Positions 40,501 to 51,256 are shown, counted from the stretch's first letter. The stretch: DNA of 64,000 nucleotides from an uncultured Lachnospira sp. (GCA_946186125.1 CAMHLZ010000006.1:17895-81894), one strand, 5' to 3'. Made by a program: numbers and translations. Notes: generated by a model from the sequence alone, not told the origin.

Positions 40501-40955
40501 ACAGTATTTCATCTATATTAGTGGGAATAAGCGATTGTGTCGGTTTGAAATTAAAAAAGGTGGAAAAATTCAACGAGAGTTTGCATTTCTTTACTGATAT
40601 TATGTGTTTTGTAGGCAATGGTATTGGTGGTTTTGCACAGACATACTATATGATTATAGCACATAAACAGGAGGATAATTGTGATGAGAGCGAAAGGCAC
40701 AGTGAGGAGTTCTACAAAAAAGACAGGGAATTGTACTATTTAGAGGGAACAAGCTACGCAGCATCTGATTTTTCTTCTATGGTAGTTTTTGTGACACAGA
40801 ATGCGAAGGATTTTGATGAGGAACCCATATCAAAAGGCATTATTATAGCCACCGGGATACTCGTGTGCTGTATCCTTGGATGCGGAGGAGCTGCTACGAT
40901 GTTTGCGTCATTGAAAACATTGGATGATCTTCGAGGTATTGTTAGCAATGAGTAA
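37557..40955 (+). CDS. 1132-aa protein: N-terminal propeller-like region, helical/hydrophobic C-terminal half
   Basis: Repeated beta-strand-like segments in the first ~400 aa; amphipathic and hydrophobic helices later (…VLEFVGIPVTDIFKFLLTYLDIEGTLRLHRAFKSVIDD…, …GIIIATGILVCCILGCGGAATMFASL). Starts 21 nt after the upstream stop. Confidence 0.5.
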   Translation: MAMKIDTDVMDYMVNSGVTLGNDVRCINVLKTKKDDSRAVMAIDSRDNLCCYLESEGEGYQFECHNIYENCSQYAAIRMGDSDNFAILLISDKKVYTCFVDDFCKIISEEFHELEGLPYDEGMEPVGVYANGNDKHTSFIILLKNINGLLKQYIADFSVDELISIRDFSLAVNFNSIICSLSGRAGGQPVDGVYSFGTYSDSEQLLYTPEVNIYGDSLPTPIRLGVPESGIECIETCKSIKNDETHLVAAGNGGLYFYDSDKQHDCNRVDYPNYRKIGDSQYFYGIKKISSYVDDHNKLYIWILNKNGNMYYVFAPVDKEGMVGDFVEPIRYQAEEIDDFDIFENTMTLKVDDKFMFGTRNEAGGYSFRQVLIKSDKALPVRQKVFSTRIQIDDDVEMVRIQTEQPIEAYINNKYYHFKDITVEPDVFHGINILQNAVDMTPATFNITEITKSVDKKGKTQSYFPGKKAYDKLLDLDTPEKLKNAYSLDQKGNKVYLAGSLTDEQIKFGADAIKQLSCNYRSIMQSHGENEFEYGVSDFALSWKDVIYYVKEAFDVVSDAAEKFWNNTLGKVIEFSSYIVDKIIYFTIKIGEQVLSFVLNSVGKILECCVKILEFVGIPVTDIFKFLLTYLDIEGTLRLHRAFKSVIDDADKTVINMNNIIRKDFKNLVDEIIEKIDKYDNKETLPVPDVEKKENQYFTPSSMMLYEEVFGVGNLLNANIEVAFSDDFLNLYSTDCFSEEQKEILEIIKNKLVYYKERIINCKTLSDYIELFKDILKEITIMTLNLAKDACDLLFDILNEGIELVWNVITQNRYIPIVSEIMESYGIKEISLTDVLFLPFAFMTNLIYYTFNGKSLISEEDLNVFLQEKQKINWNADPDTVVKFKASDNSIEGKMVVSMVCHSILGVTSLIDMVINCVSVPMPGSYKFKEETNSSFICNVPTLISLGSSMVNYAASLTNSIKGYPPMPYFETEVVNIMWHINSISSILVGISDCVGLKLKKVEKFNESLHFFTDIMCFVGNGIGGFAQTYYMIIAHKQEDNCDESERHSEEFYKKDRELYYLEGTSYAASDFSSMVVFVTQNAKDFDEEPISKGIIIATGILVCCILGCGGAATMFASLKTLDDLRGIVSNE

Positions 40956-40984
40956 CAGGTTTTTTGGGATTTGTAAATTAATAG

Positions 40985-41038
40985 ATGGGTATGAAGATGT
41001 ATTAATAGCGGAAAAAGGATAAGAAATATAGAGAAAAT
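40985..41038 (+). pseudogene. Rpn-family 3' end remnant
   Basis: GATGTATTAATAGCGGAAAAAGGATAAGAAATATAGAGAAAA matches the Rpn gene 3' end at ~35271-35316 apart from small changes. Confidence 0.7.
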
Positions 41039-41042
41039 GATT

Positions 41043-41073
41043 AAAGGACCATGTAAAAACCATGGTCCTTTTA
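41043..41073 (+). terminator. Rho-independent terminator
   Basis: AAAGGACCATG-taaaaa-CCATGGTCCTTTT. Confidence 0.7.
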
Positions 41074-41230
41074 CGCTTCACCACAATCTCAAATCACAAA
41101 ATTTGACAAATTCAAAAAAACATCACATAATTTTCAGATAAAATACATTTAAAAATGTTGCAATAATAATATTTTTATATTATAATTCGAAATTGTGCTA
41201 AAAAAATAAAAAAGGAGTAACTGGGATATT

Positions 41231-43864
41231 ATGAAAATGAACGCGGAATTAAAAAAAAGAATCCTTTCAATATTCCTTTCAGTAGCAATGGCTATTTCAT
41301 TTGCAAATGCAATAGACATAGTTTCATATGCAGTTGAGGAGAATAATGAAGATTCTTTATACGCAACAGGTAACTTGAAGATTAGTGAAAAGGATATTGC
41401 AGAAGATAAAAATGCGATGTCACAGGATGAATTTGAGAAACAGTTTAGTGATAAACTGACAGCTGATGGAGATTTACCTTCATCGGTAGATAATAGTGCA
41501 TCAAAATACTTTCCTGCAATAGGAAACCAGAGAAATATTGGTGCATGCGGATGTTGGGCGGATGTATATTATGCATATACATATGCAAGATGTAGAGCAA
41601 AGAATATAAGCGCTACAGGTGAAAACATAATGTCTCCTGCATTTGTATATAATCAGATTAAATGCTTAGATAATGGAGGAACATATCTTAATGATGTTCT
41701 TGCAATGCTTAAAAAAGAGGGCACTCCGGCATTTACAAGAGCAGATTTTGAAACATACACGAACGAAGACGGATGTAAAACATGGTTTCCAGCAGAGAAT
41801 TTGTGGAAAGAGGCAGCATCAAACAGAATAACATCATACACATACTTAACACAGCCGGGAACCATTACCTCATGCAAAGATGACGACCTGGATCAGATAA
41901 AAAGCTACTTAAACGATGGAAATATTATTACATATTCATGCGATATTTACGGCTGGAATTATAAGACGTTATCAGCAGCATCAGGAACAACACATGCAGG
42001 AGAATACATTGCAGTGTCGGCGCAAAATGGTGGTTCATGGCACAGAATGACACTTGTTGGTTACGATGATAATGTTTGCTTTGATATAAATGGTGACGGT
42101 ACAATTCAGGATGCGGAAAGAGGAGCATTTAAAATAGCAAACTCATGGGGAAACACATATAAGAACGGTGGATTCTGCTGGGTTTCATATGATGCGCTGA
42201 ACTATGATTCGCAGGCAGGAGCAACGACTACATCATACAGAAGACAGGCAATGACACAGTTTGTAGTGCAGTATGTTGATTCCGATAAGAACTACGATTC
42301 AAACGTGCATATGGTTATGACATTAAATACAGCTACAAGAAAAGATGCGCGTGTAACCATAAAAGCAGTTAGTGATGTGAATGCACAGTACGTACATAAT
42401 TTTGCAGCCACAGATATAAATAATGAATTAAACTATTCGTTAGATGGCTCAACTACAGCTACAGACGGAACAGTTTCATACGATTTAAATAATGTAGTAA
42501 GTGATATAACACCAGGGACGGCAGGCGATTATGAGTGGTATGTAACTATAAAAGATACAAACGAAGACAACAAAGCACTTGCTTTAAAAAATGCGGAAGT
42601 TAAAGCAGCTGGAAAAACAATAGCAAAATTCGAAAGCACATCAACAAGTGTTGATGGAAACGAAGCAACATACAAATTAGAGATGGCAGGCGAAAATACG
42701 ACAACTGTATATTATGACAACCAGTCGTGGGCAAATGCATTTATACATTATCAGGTAAATAACGGTTCATGGACAAATGTACCGGGCGTGCAGATGCAGG
42801 CAAGCGATATAGAAGGATACAGATGGAAAGCAGTTATTAATCTTGGAAAACAGAATGGAGTACAGGTATGTTTTAATGATGGAAATAATAACTGGGACAG
42901 CAGAAATTCACAGAACTATCGTCTTGGTGTAGGAACATATGGAATCAAAAATGGCAATGTAGAGACATTAGGTTTCAGAGTGACATCATTTACAATAGAT
43001 AAGCCGATGACAGTCGGATGGTCAGACATCAATATCAATTTCAGCGCAGAAGCATCATATGGAAGCGGAGACTATTCATACAGATTTGGTACTATATTCC
43101 ATGGCATAAAATTCTATAATACTGAAGAATTTATAGAATATAGCACTCAATACATTTTGTTGTATGAAGTGGTCGGATCTCAATATCCTAATAATGGTGT
43201 GTTCGGAACACATACATTATTTGCTGAAGTGAAAGATAATGTCACAGGCCAAATAGCAACTAAGACAATAGAAAACTTTGTAGTAAAGCCATTAGCAATT
43301 AAATCGTTTACATCGGATGCACCGTCTAATGTAATAAAAGTGGGAACAGACGTAACACTTACGGCAGAAACAGAATATGAAGTTGGATACCGTTATAATT
43401 CATACGTATTTACAGCCATTAAAGATGGTGTAAGAAGAGAGATTAAGCCACATGAGTATTGGGCGAAGTACTCAAAGGTGTGGACACCGACAGAACCGGG
43501 GAATTATACGATTGAATATTATGTAAGAGACGGACATGACCAGGAGGCGACAGCAACACTGAATTTTACGGTTGTTGATAATAACACTGTGACAATTTAC
43601 TACAACAACAACTCATGGACAAATGCCAACATCCACTACCAGGTAGATAACGGTTCATGGACAAATGTACCGGGTGTGCAGATGCAGGCAAGCGACAGAG
43701 AAGGATACACATGGATGTATACGATAGATTTGAACGACCAGAACGGAGCAAACGTATGCTTCAACAACGGTAACAACAGTTGGGACAGCAGAAACGGAAG
43801 CAACTACCGTGTTGATGCAGGAATTTATGCCGTTGAAAATGGAAATGTTATAAAGTTAGATTAA
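41231..43864 (+). CDS. Secreted papain-like (C1) cysteine peptidase with CBM25/26-like modules
   Basis: Signal peptide; IGNQRNIGACGCWADVYYAYTYAR (Cys), SWHRMTLVGYDDN (His), FKIANSWGNTYKNGGFCWVSYD (Asn); two modules YYNNNSWTNANIHYQVDNGSWTNVPGVQMQASD...VCFNNGNNSWDSRNGSNYR. Confidence 0.85.
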   Translation: MKMNAELKKRILSIFLSVAMAISFANAIDIVSYAVEENNEDSLYATGNLKISEKDIAEDKNAMSQDEFEKQFSDKLTADGDLPSSVDNSASKYFPAIGNQRNIGACGCWADVYYAYTYARCRAKNISATGENIMSPAFVYNQIKCLDNGGTYLNDVLAMLKKEGTPAFTRADFETYTNEDGCKTWFPAENLWKEAASNRITSYTYLTQPGTITSCKDDDLDQIKSYLNDGNIITYSCDIYGWNYKTLSAASGTTHAGEYIAVSAQNGGSWHRMTLVGYDDNVCFDINGDGTIQDAERGAFKIANSWGNTYKNGGFCWVSYDALNYDSQAGATTTSYRRQAMTQFVVQYVDSDKNYDSNVHMVMTLNTATRKDARVTIKAVSDVNAQYVHNFAATDINNELNYSLDGSTTATDGTVSYDLNNVVSDITPGTAGDYEWYVTIKDTNEDNKALALKNAEVKAAGKTIAKFESTSTSVDGNEATYKLEMAGENTTTVYYDNQSWANAFIHYQVNNGSWTNVPGVQMQASDIEGYRWKAVINLGKQNGVQVCFNDGNNNWDSRNSQNYRLGVGTYGIKNGNVETLGFRVTSFTIDKPMTVGWSDININFSAEASYGSGDYSYRFGTIFHGIKFYNTEEFIEYSTQYILLYEVVGSQYPNNGVFGTHTLFAEVKDNVTGQIATKTIENFVVKPLAIKSFTSDAPSNVIKVGTDVTLTAETEYEVGYRYNSYVFTAIKDGVRREIKPHEYWAKYSKVWTPTEPGNYTIEYYVRDGHDQEATATLNFTVVDNNTVTIYYNNNSWTNANIHYQVDNGSWTNVPGVQMQASDREGYTWMYTIDLNDQNGANVCFNNGNNSWDSRNGSNYRVDAGIYAVENGNVIKLD

Positions 43865-43879
43865 AGAAAGGAAGAAATA

Positions 43880-46800
43880 ATGAGGTTAAATATGTTATAT
43901 GGTAAAAAAATAGCAGCTGCGGTTCTTTCTGTTGCAATGACATTATCAACCGTGAATGGGACAAATATCGTCTCATTTGCAGACGAGGTGACAGATTCAC
44001 AGGAGCAACAGACAGAATATGCAGGATACGCAACAGGTAATATAGAAATGAGTGAGGAAGACATTGCAAACGACAAAAATGCAATGTCAGAAGATGAGTT
44101 TAAATCACAGTTTGATGATAATATTACTGCAGATGGTGATTTGCCGGCTGCGGTAGATAACAGTGCAACAAAATATTTTCCTGCAATAGGAAATCAGCGT
44201 GGAATCGGTTCGTGCGGATGCTGGGCAGATGTATATTATGCATATACCTATGCAAGATGTAGAGCGAAAGACATAAGTGCAACAGGTGATAACGTAATGT
44301 CCCCTGCATTTGTATATAATCAGATAAAATGTTCCGTAGCAGGAACATATTCATCAGATGTGTTATCAATGCTCAAGATGGAAGGAACTACTGCATTTAC
44401 AAGAGCAGATTTTGAAACATATACAGATAATAGCGGATGTAAGACATGGTTCCCTACAGAAGAATTATGGGATGAGGCTTCAAAAAACAGAATTACATCA
44501 TATACATATCTTAGTCAGCCGGGAACTATTAGTTCATACAATGATTCGGATTTAGACCAGATAAAAACATATTTAAAAGAGGGAAATATCCTTACATATT
44601 CATGCGATATATATGGATGGAATTATAAGACATTACCTACAAGTTCAGGAACAAATCATGGCGGAGAAAGTATAGTTATCTCTGCTCAGGAAGGTGGTTC
44701 AAGCCATAGAATGACCCTTGTAGGTTATGATGATAACGTATACTTCGACATTAATGGAGATGGAACAATTCAGGATGCTGAAAGAGGAGCGTTTAAAATA
44801 GCTAATTCATGGGGAAGCAGCTATAAGAACAACGGATTCTGCTGGATTTCATATGATGCTTTAAATTGGGAGTCACAGGCAGGAGCAACCACTACAAATA
44901 CCAGAAAACGTGCCATGTACAGTTTTGCAATGCAATATATAAATCCATATGCAAAGTGTAATTCAGACGTAAATGTTGTAATGACATTAAATACTTCAAA
45001 CAGAGAGCAGACAAAAGTAAGGATTAAAGCGGTTGACAGCAGTAATAATACGTACGTAGAATATTTGCCGGCAACATCATTAAATAATGTATTAAGCTAT
45101 GCATTAGATGGCTCAACAACTGCAACAGACGGAACAGTTTCTTATGATTTAAACAATGTCGTACCTGGACTTACAATTGGAACTGTTGCAAATTACAAAT
45201 GGTACGTAATTGTATCTGATGATACAAATGATTCTGAATCTCTTACATTGAAAAATGCAGTAATTAAAACAGGAAGTACTACAATCTTAAGTATTCAGGA
45301 TTCAGTTACAGTTAATGGAAATACTGAAACGTGTGAATTTAATAAAAAACCTGAATTTAAAATTACAAAATTTACAGTATCAAAACCATCGCCGGTATCA
45401 GTAACGGATAGTGTTACTCTTAATACAGAAGTGCAGGGCGGAAGCGGAAAATATCAATATCGTTACGGAATAATCTGTAATGGAACAGAGCACTCTGACA
45501 ATTTTTGGACTACATCAAATGTGAGTAGTATAAGATTTGGAGGATGCGACTACGCTTTGGTTGGAAATCTTACACTTTTTGTTGATGTAAAAGATACTGA
45601 AACAGGGATGGTTTTAAGAAAGACAATTGAAAATTACGTCACTGAAGGCTTGAGAATGAAATCATTTACAGCTACCACAGATTCAGGAAAATACAAGGTT
45701 GGTAATAACATTCATGTTCATGTAGAACTTGAAAATGAATTTACATACAGATATAACACACGATTATTTTCGTGTATATTTAATGGTGTTGAAGAACAAT
45801 TTCCGGTAACATCGGCATCGACAGGATATGATATATATTATACACCTAAAGAGCCTGGAACATATACGTTTAAATATTTTATAAGAGATAATGGCGGACA
45901 GACATTAACAGATTATTTAACAATCAATGTTAAGCCTGATATAAATAATCAGACAATCGTATATTATAACAATGACTCATGGACAAATGCAAACATTCAT
46001 TATCATGTAGACAATGGTGAATGGACAAATGTTCCGGGTGTAAATATGGAAGCAAGCGATGTCGAAGGATATAAGTGGAAAGCAGTTATTGAACTGGATG
46101 ATCAGGAAGGCGTAGACGTATGCTTCAACAACGGAAACGGAGACTGGGACAGCAGAAATTCACAGAATTATCGTCTTGGTGCAGGAACATATGGAATCAA
46201 AAATGGCAACGTAGAGACATTAGGTTTCCGTGTTACAAACTTTACAACAAGCGTGGAATCAGGTAACTACCTGGATGTGGCATATAACCAGAGATTTGAG
46301 GCACAGGCTGCTTACGGAAGCGGGAATTATAAATACAGATTTGGAGTAAACTTTAAAGGGAATGAATATGTTACTGAATACAGTGAAAATTCATCAAAAA
46401 ATATATATTTAACCGAGCTTACAGGATTAGCTGAAAAAGAATTAGCTGGAACATATACATTATTTGTAGATGCAAAAGATACAGCAACAGGACAGGTAGT
46501 CAGAAAGACAATCGAAAACTATGTTATAAAAACAATGGAGATTAAACTTTCTGCAAATTATGAAAATAATGCGACAGTAAAAACAGGCACAAGAATTGAT
46601 TTGCACACAGATTATTACGGAGCATATGCAATCCGTTACGCAACCAGTCACTATGACATATACAAAGACGGCGCATTTTACGCTACAGAAAGAGGATACT
46701 TTGATTACCAGTATGGATTCTACGGAACATGGACACCGTCAGAAGAGGGTAATTATGAAATCGTGGCATATTTTTCAGATACATGGGGTCAGACAGATAC

Positions 46801-47113
46801 TGATTCAATGTATATAAATGTTAGAAATTCTAACACTGTAAAAATCTACTATAACAACAACTCATGGTCAAATGCAAACATCCACTACCAGGTAGATAAC
46901 GGTTCATGGACAAATGTACCGGGCGTGCAGATGCAGGCAAGTGACAGAGCTGGATATACATGGATGTATACGATAGATTTGAACGACCAGAACGGAGCAA
47001 ACGTATGCTTTAACAATGGTAACAACAGCTGGGACAGCAGAAACGGAAGTAACTACCGTGTAGGTAAGGGAATTTATGCGATACAGAATGGTAATGTAGT
47101 TGCACTTGATTAA
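43880..47113 (+). CDS. Secreted papain-like (C1) cysteine peptidase with CBM25/26-like modules (paralogue)
   Basis: Same architecture as 41231-43864: GIGSCGCWADVYYAYTYAR, SSHRMTLVGYDDN, IANSWGSSYKNNGFCW, two CBM25/26-like modules. Confidence 0.85.
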   Translation: MRLNMLYGKKIAAAVLSVAMTLSTVNGTNIVSFADEVTDSQEQQTEYAGYATGNIEMSEEDIANDKNAMSEDEFKSQFDDNITADGDLPAAVDNSATKYFPAIGNQRGIGSCGCWADVYYAYTYARCRAKDISATGDNVMSPAFVYNQIKCSVAGTYSSDVLSMLKMEGTTAFTRADFETYTDNSGCKTWFPTEELWDEASKNRITSYTYLSQPGTISSYNDSDLDQIKTYLKEGNILTYSCDIYGWNYKTLPTSSGTNHGGESIVISAQEGGSSHRMTLVGYDDNVYFDINGDGTIQDAERGAFKIANSWGSSYKNNGFCWISYDALNWESQAGATTTNTRKRAMYSFAMQYINPYAKCNSDVNVVMTLNTSNREQTKVRIKAVDSSNNTYVEYLPATSLNNVLSYALDGSTTATDGTVSYDLNNVVPGLTIGTVANYKWYVIVSDDTNDSESLTLKNAVIKTGSTTILSIQDSVTVNGNTETCEFNKKPEFKITKFTVSKPSPVSVTDSVTLNTEVQGGSGKYQYRYGIICNGTEHSDNFWTTSNVSSIRFGGCDYALVGNLTLFVDVKDTETGMVLRKTIENYVTEGLRMKSFTATTDSGKYKVGNNIHVHVELENEFTYRYNTRLFSCIFNGVEEQFPVTSASTGYDIYYTPKEPGTYTFKYFIRDNGGQTLTDYLTINVKPDINNQTIVYYNNDSWTNANIHYHVDNGEWTNVPGVNMEASDVEGYKWKAVIELDDQEGVDVCFNNGNGDWDSRNSQNYRLGAGTYGIKNGNVETLGFRVTNFTTSVESGNYLDVAYNQRFEAQAAYGSGNYKYRFGVNFKGNEYVTEYSENSSKNIYLTELTGLAEKELAGTYTLFVDAKDTATGQVVRKTIENYVIKTMEIKLSANYENNATVKTGTRIDLHTDYYGAYAIRYATSHYDIYKDGAFYATERGYFDYQYGFYGTWTPSEEGNYEIVAYFSDTWGQTDTDSMYINVRNSNTVKIYYNNNSWSNANIHYQVDNGSWTNVPGVQMQASDRAGYTWMYTIDLNDQNGANVCFNNGNNSWDSRNGSNYRVGKGIYAIQNGNVVALD

Positions 47114-47118
47114 CATTA

Positions 47119-47161
47119 AGAAAAGAAGACAATGCTTAACAAAGAGGCATGTCTTCTTTTC
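47119..47161 (+). terminator. Rho-independent terminator
   Basis: GAAAAGAAGACA...TGTCTTCTTTTC. Confidence 0.7.
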
Positions 47162-47235
47162 ATTTTTATGTTTAACTTGGATTAGATTAATGGTACAATT
47201 GTTTTTAAGGATATTAATATTAGGAGGCATGTAAA

Positions 47236-48876
47236 ATGTCAGATGAAATAATGGTAATAGGACATAAAAATCCGGATACGGATTCGATATGTTCAGCGAT
47301 TGCATACGCATATTTAAAAAATCAGATAAGCAAAACCAGACACGTGGCGAAACGTGCAGGAGAAATAAATGAAGAAACAAGATACGTACTTAATAAATTT
47401 TCCATAGCTCCTCCTGAATACGTTTCAGATGTGAGAACGCAGGTAAAAGATATACACATTAAAAAAACAGAAGGCGTAGACCGGACTATCTCACTAAAAA
47501 AAGCATGGAGCATTATGAAAGAGCATAATGTTGTTACATTGCCTGTTACAAAACATGGAAGACTTGAAGGAGTTATTACAACAGAAGACATAGCTGAATC
47601 ATATATGGACGTATATGACAGTAAAATATTATCCACGGCACACACAAAATTCAAGAATATTATAGAAACGCTTGACGGAAAAATGATCGTCGGTTATGAA
47701 GACGAATACTGCATAGAAGGAAAAGTGTTGATTGCGGCAGCAAATCCGGATTTGATGGAGAATTACATAGAAGAAAAAGATATAGTTATACTCGGTAACA
47801 GATATGAATCACAGCTATGTGCAATTGAGATGAAGGCAGGATGTATTGTTGTATGTGACGGTGCACCGGTTTCGATTACCATACAGAGTCTTGCAAGAGA
47901 AAGAGGATGTACGGTAATCAGTTCTCCGCATGATACATATACAGTGGCGAGACTTATTAATCAAAGTATGTCTATAAGTTATTTTATGACAAGGGAAGAT
48001 CTGGTAACATTCCGGACAGATGAATATATAGATGACATTAAGTCGGTTATGGCGAAAAAAAGATTTCGTGATTTTCCGGTACTCAATAAAAAGGGTAAAT
48101 ATTTTGGAATGATGTCAAGAAGAAATCTGTTAGATGCAGAGAAGAAAAAGGTCATAATGGTAGATCATAATGAAGTATCGCAGGCTGTGGATGGACTTGA
48201 AGAAGCATCGGTTCTGGAAATAATAGATCATCACAGAATAAATACCATACAGACACTTTCACCGATAGTATTCAGAAATCAGCCGCTTGGATGTACGGCG
48301 ACTATTGTATATCAGGCGTTTTGCGAAACAGCGATAGGAATTCCTGAAGATATAGCAGGAATTTTATGTGCAGCGATATTGTCTGATACGCTGATGTTCC
48401 GCTCACCTACGTGTACGGCAGTGGACAGGTTTGCAGCCGAACGTTTGGCAGAGATAGCTGGGATAAAGGTAGAACAGTTTGCAGAAGAAATGTTTAAGGC
48501 AGGAAGTAATCTGAGTCAGAAGTCTGCTGAAGAAATCTTTTATCAGGATTTCAAAAAGTTTTCAATCGAAGGATTGACGATAGGTGTAGGGCAGATAAGT
48601 TCGATGAGTACAGAAGAACTTGTTGAGATTAAAGTTAAAATGAAAAGTTACATACAGCGTGCTTATCAGGAACATGGTGTAAACATGCTATATTTCATGC
48701 TTACGGACATACTTGCGGAATCTACTGAGATTATATGTGCGGGAGAAGAGGCGGAAGCACTTCTTGAGGATGCTTTTGGAATAAAGATACAGGATGGTTC
48801 GGTTGTAATAAAGGGAATGGTATCAAGAAAAAAACAGTTTATACCTTCGATGATGGAGACAATAACATCGAGATAA
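47236..48876 (+). CDS. ppaC: Manganese-dependent inorganic pyrophosphatase with CBS/DRTGG regulatory insert
   Basis: VIGHKNPDTDSICSAIAYAYLK, VMVDHNEVSQAVDG, IIDHHRI, ILSDTLMFRSPT; internal CBS-like regions. Confidence 0.92.
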   Translation: MSDEIMVIGHKNPDTDSICSAIAYAYLKNQISKTRHVAKRAGEINEETRYVLNKFSIAPPEYVSDVRTQVKDIHIKKTEGVDRTISLKKAWSIMKEHNVVTLPVTKHGRLEGVITTEDIAESYMDVYDSKILSTAHTKFKNIIETLDGKMIVGYEDEYCIEGKVLIAAANPDLMENYIEEKDIVILGNRYESQLCAIEMKAGCIVVCDGAPVSITIQSLARERGCTVISSPHDTYTVARLINQSMSISYFMTREDLVTFRTDEYIDDIKSVMAKKRFRDFPVLNKKGKYFGMMSRRNLLDAEKKKVIMVDHNEVSQAVDGLEEASVLEIIDHHRINTIQTLSPIVFRNQPLGCTATIVYQAFCETAIGIPEDIAGILCAAILSDTLMFRSPTCTAVDRFAAERLAEIAGIKVEQFAEEMFKAGSNLSQKSAEEIFYQDFKKFSIEGLTIGVGQISSMSTEELVEIKVKMKSYIQRAYQEHGVNMLYFMLTDILAESTEIICAGEEAEALLEDAFGIKIQDGSVVIKGMVSRKKQFIPSMMETITSR

Positions 48877-48946
48877 ACATTGCAAAATACATGTAAAATT
48901 AGTATAATAGAAAATATTGTAATAACAAACATCAAGGAGGAACAAG

Positions 48947-51235
48947 ATGGTAAAACTTAGTAACGGCGGAGCATATTTAATAAATGGTACGGATGTGGTT
49001 GAAGTAAACGAAGGTACCGAATCCGCACTTAAGAATAAATTGGGTGATAAGTATTTATCGAAAGAAGAAGCAGCAAAGAATACTATGGCATATGATATTC
49101 TTATGGCGCACAATAAATCCGGAAATGATAAGAGTCTTCAGATTAAGTTTGACAAATTAACATCACATGATATTACATTTGTTGGAATTATTCAGACAGC
49201 AAGGGCATCAGGACTTGAGAAGTTCCCAATTCCATATGTACTTACAAATTGTCATAACAGCTTGTGTGCGGTTGGTGGAACGATTAATGAAGATGACCAT
49301 ATGTTTGGACTTACCTGTGCAAAGAAATATGGTGGAATCTATGTGCCACCTCATCAGGCTGTAATTCACCAGTTCGCAAGAGAAATGCTTAGTGGCGGAG
49401 GTAAGATGATTCTTGGTTCTGACAGTCATACACGTTATGGAGCGTTAGGAACCATGGCTATGGGTGAAGGTGGACCGGAACTTGTAAAACAGCTGCTTTC
49501 ACAGACATATGATATTAATATGCCTGGAGTAGTCGGAGTTTACATGACAGGAAAGCCGCAGCCGGGAGTAGGACCACAGGACGTGGCTATTGCTATTATC
49601 GGTGCAGTATTTGCAAATGGCTATGTCAAGAATAAAGTAATGGAATTTGTAGGACCGGGTGTTTCTAATCTTTCTGCTGATTTCAGAATCGGTGTGGATG
49701 TAATGACTACTGAGACTACATGTCTTTCATCTATCTGGAGAACAGATAATGAGATTAAAGATTTCTATGATGTTCATGGAAGAGTTGATGAATATAAAGA
49801 ATTAAATCCGGGTGAAGTTACATACTATGATGGTATGATTTATGTTGATCTTGATAAGGTTAAGCCGATGATAGCTATGCCGTTCCATCCAAGTAATGCT
49901 TATACTATTGAAGAATTGAATGCAAATCTCATGGATATCCTTGATGAATGTGAGAAGAAAGCAAAAGTAAGTTTTGGAGATAAGGTTCAGTTTACGTTAA
50001 AAGATAAGGTAAGAGATGGAAAACTTTATGTTGAGCAGGGAATCATAGCAGGATGTGCAGGCGGAGGATACGAAAATATTTGCGATGCTGCAGATATATT
50101 GAAGAATGCAAACATCGGATGTGATGAATTTACATTAAGTGTTTATCCGGCAAGTACACCTATTTATGTTGAACTTGCGAGAAACGGAAAACTCGCAGAT
50201 TTGATGGCAGCAGGAGCAGTGGTTAAGACAGCATTCTGCGGACCATGTTTCGGAGCCGGAGATACACCTGCTAATAATGCACTCAGTATACGTCATTCAA
50301 CCAGAAACTTCCCTAACAGAGAAGGTTCTAAGATTCAGAATGGTCAGATTGCGTCAGTTGCACTTATGGATGCAAGGTCTATTGCAGCAACTGCAGCTAA
50401 CAAGGGATATCTTACAGCAGCAACTGATATAGATGTGAACTACTCTAAGCCAAAATATTTCTTTGATAAGACTATTTATGAGAACAGAGTATTTGACAGC
50501 AAGGGTGTTGCAGATCCTGATGTTGAGATTAAGTTTGGTCCAAATATTAAGGATTGGCCTGAGATGGTAGCATTGACAGAGAATCTTTTATTAAAAGTTG
50601 TATCAGAGATTCATGACCCTGTTACTACAACAGATGAATTGATTCCGTCAGGAGAGACATCTTCATACCGTTCAAATCCTTTAGGACTTGCAGAGTTTAC
50701 ATTGTCAAGAAAAGATCCTGCATATGTGGGACGCGCAAAAGAAGTTCAGGCAGCAGAGAAAGTCAGAGAAAATGGAGAATGTCCAGCGACAGCATTACCG
50801 GAAATCAAGGATGTTATGGATAAGGTAAAGGCAGAATTTGAAGGCGCTGATAAGACAAATACAGGTATCGGAAGTACAATTTATGCTGTAAAACCTGGTG
50901 ATGGTTCTGCAAGAGAGCAGGCAGCATCATGTCAGAAAGTGCTTGGCGGATGGGCAAATATTGCTATGGAGTACGCTACAAAGAGATACCGTTCTAATCT
51001 TATCAACTGGGGAATGCTTCCATTCCTGTATCAGGACGAAAAACTTCCATTTACTAATGGAGATTATATATTTGTTCCTGGAATTGAAAAGGCAGTTCGT
51101 GAGAAACAGGATAATATCAAGGCATACGTAGTTAAGGATAAGCTTGTAGAGTTTGAACTGAGACTTGGAGAATTGACAGATGATGAAAGGGAGATAATAT
51201 TAAAGGGATGTCTAATTAATTATAACAGAATTTAA
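48947..51235 (+). CDS. Aconitase/hydratase-family protein
   Basis: [82 protein letters not shown]. Confidence 0.85.
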   Translation: MVKLSNGGAYLINGTDVVEVNEGTESALKNKLGDKYLSKEEAAKNTMAYDILMAHNKSGNDKSLQIKFDKLTSHDITFVGIIQTARASGLEKFPIPYVLTNCHNSLCAVGGTINEDDHMFGLTCAKKYGGIYVPPHQAVIHQFAREMLSGGGKMILGSDSHTRYGALGTMAMGEGGPELVKQLLSQTYDINMPGVVGVYMTGKPQPGVGPQDVAIAIIGAVFANGYVKNKVMEFVGPGVSNLSADFRIGVDVMTTETTCLSSIWRTDNEIKDFYDVHGRVDEYKELNPGEVTYYDGMIYVDLDKVKPMIAMPFHPSNAYTIEELNANLMDILDECEKKAKVSFGDKVQFTLKDKVRDGKLYVEQGIIAGCAGGGYENICDAADILKNANIGCDEFTLSVYPASTPIYVELARNGKLADLMAAGAVVKTAFCGPCFGAGDTPANNALSIRHSTRNFPNREGSKIQNGQIASVALMDARSIAATAANKGYLTAATDIDVNYSKPKYFFDKTIYENRVFDSKGVADPDVEIKFGPNIKDWPEMVALTENLLLKVVSEIHDPVTTTDELIPSGETSSYRSNPLGLAEFTLSRKDPAYVGRAKEVQAAEKVRENGECPATALPEIKDVMDKVKAEFEGADKTNTGIGSTIYAVKPGDGSAREQAASCQKVLGGWANIAMEYATKRYRSNLINWGMLPFLYQDEKLPFTNGDYIFVPGIEKAVREKQDNIKAYVVKDKLVEFELRLGELTDDEREIILKGCLINYNRI

Positions 51236-51256
51236 AAAATATCGGGGAAGGAAAAA

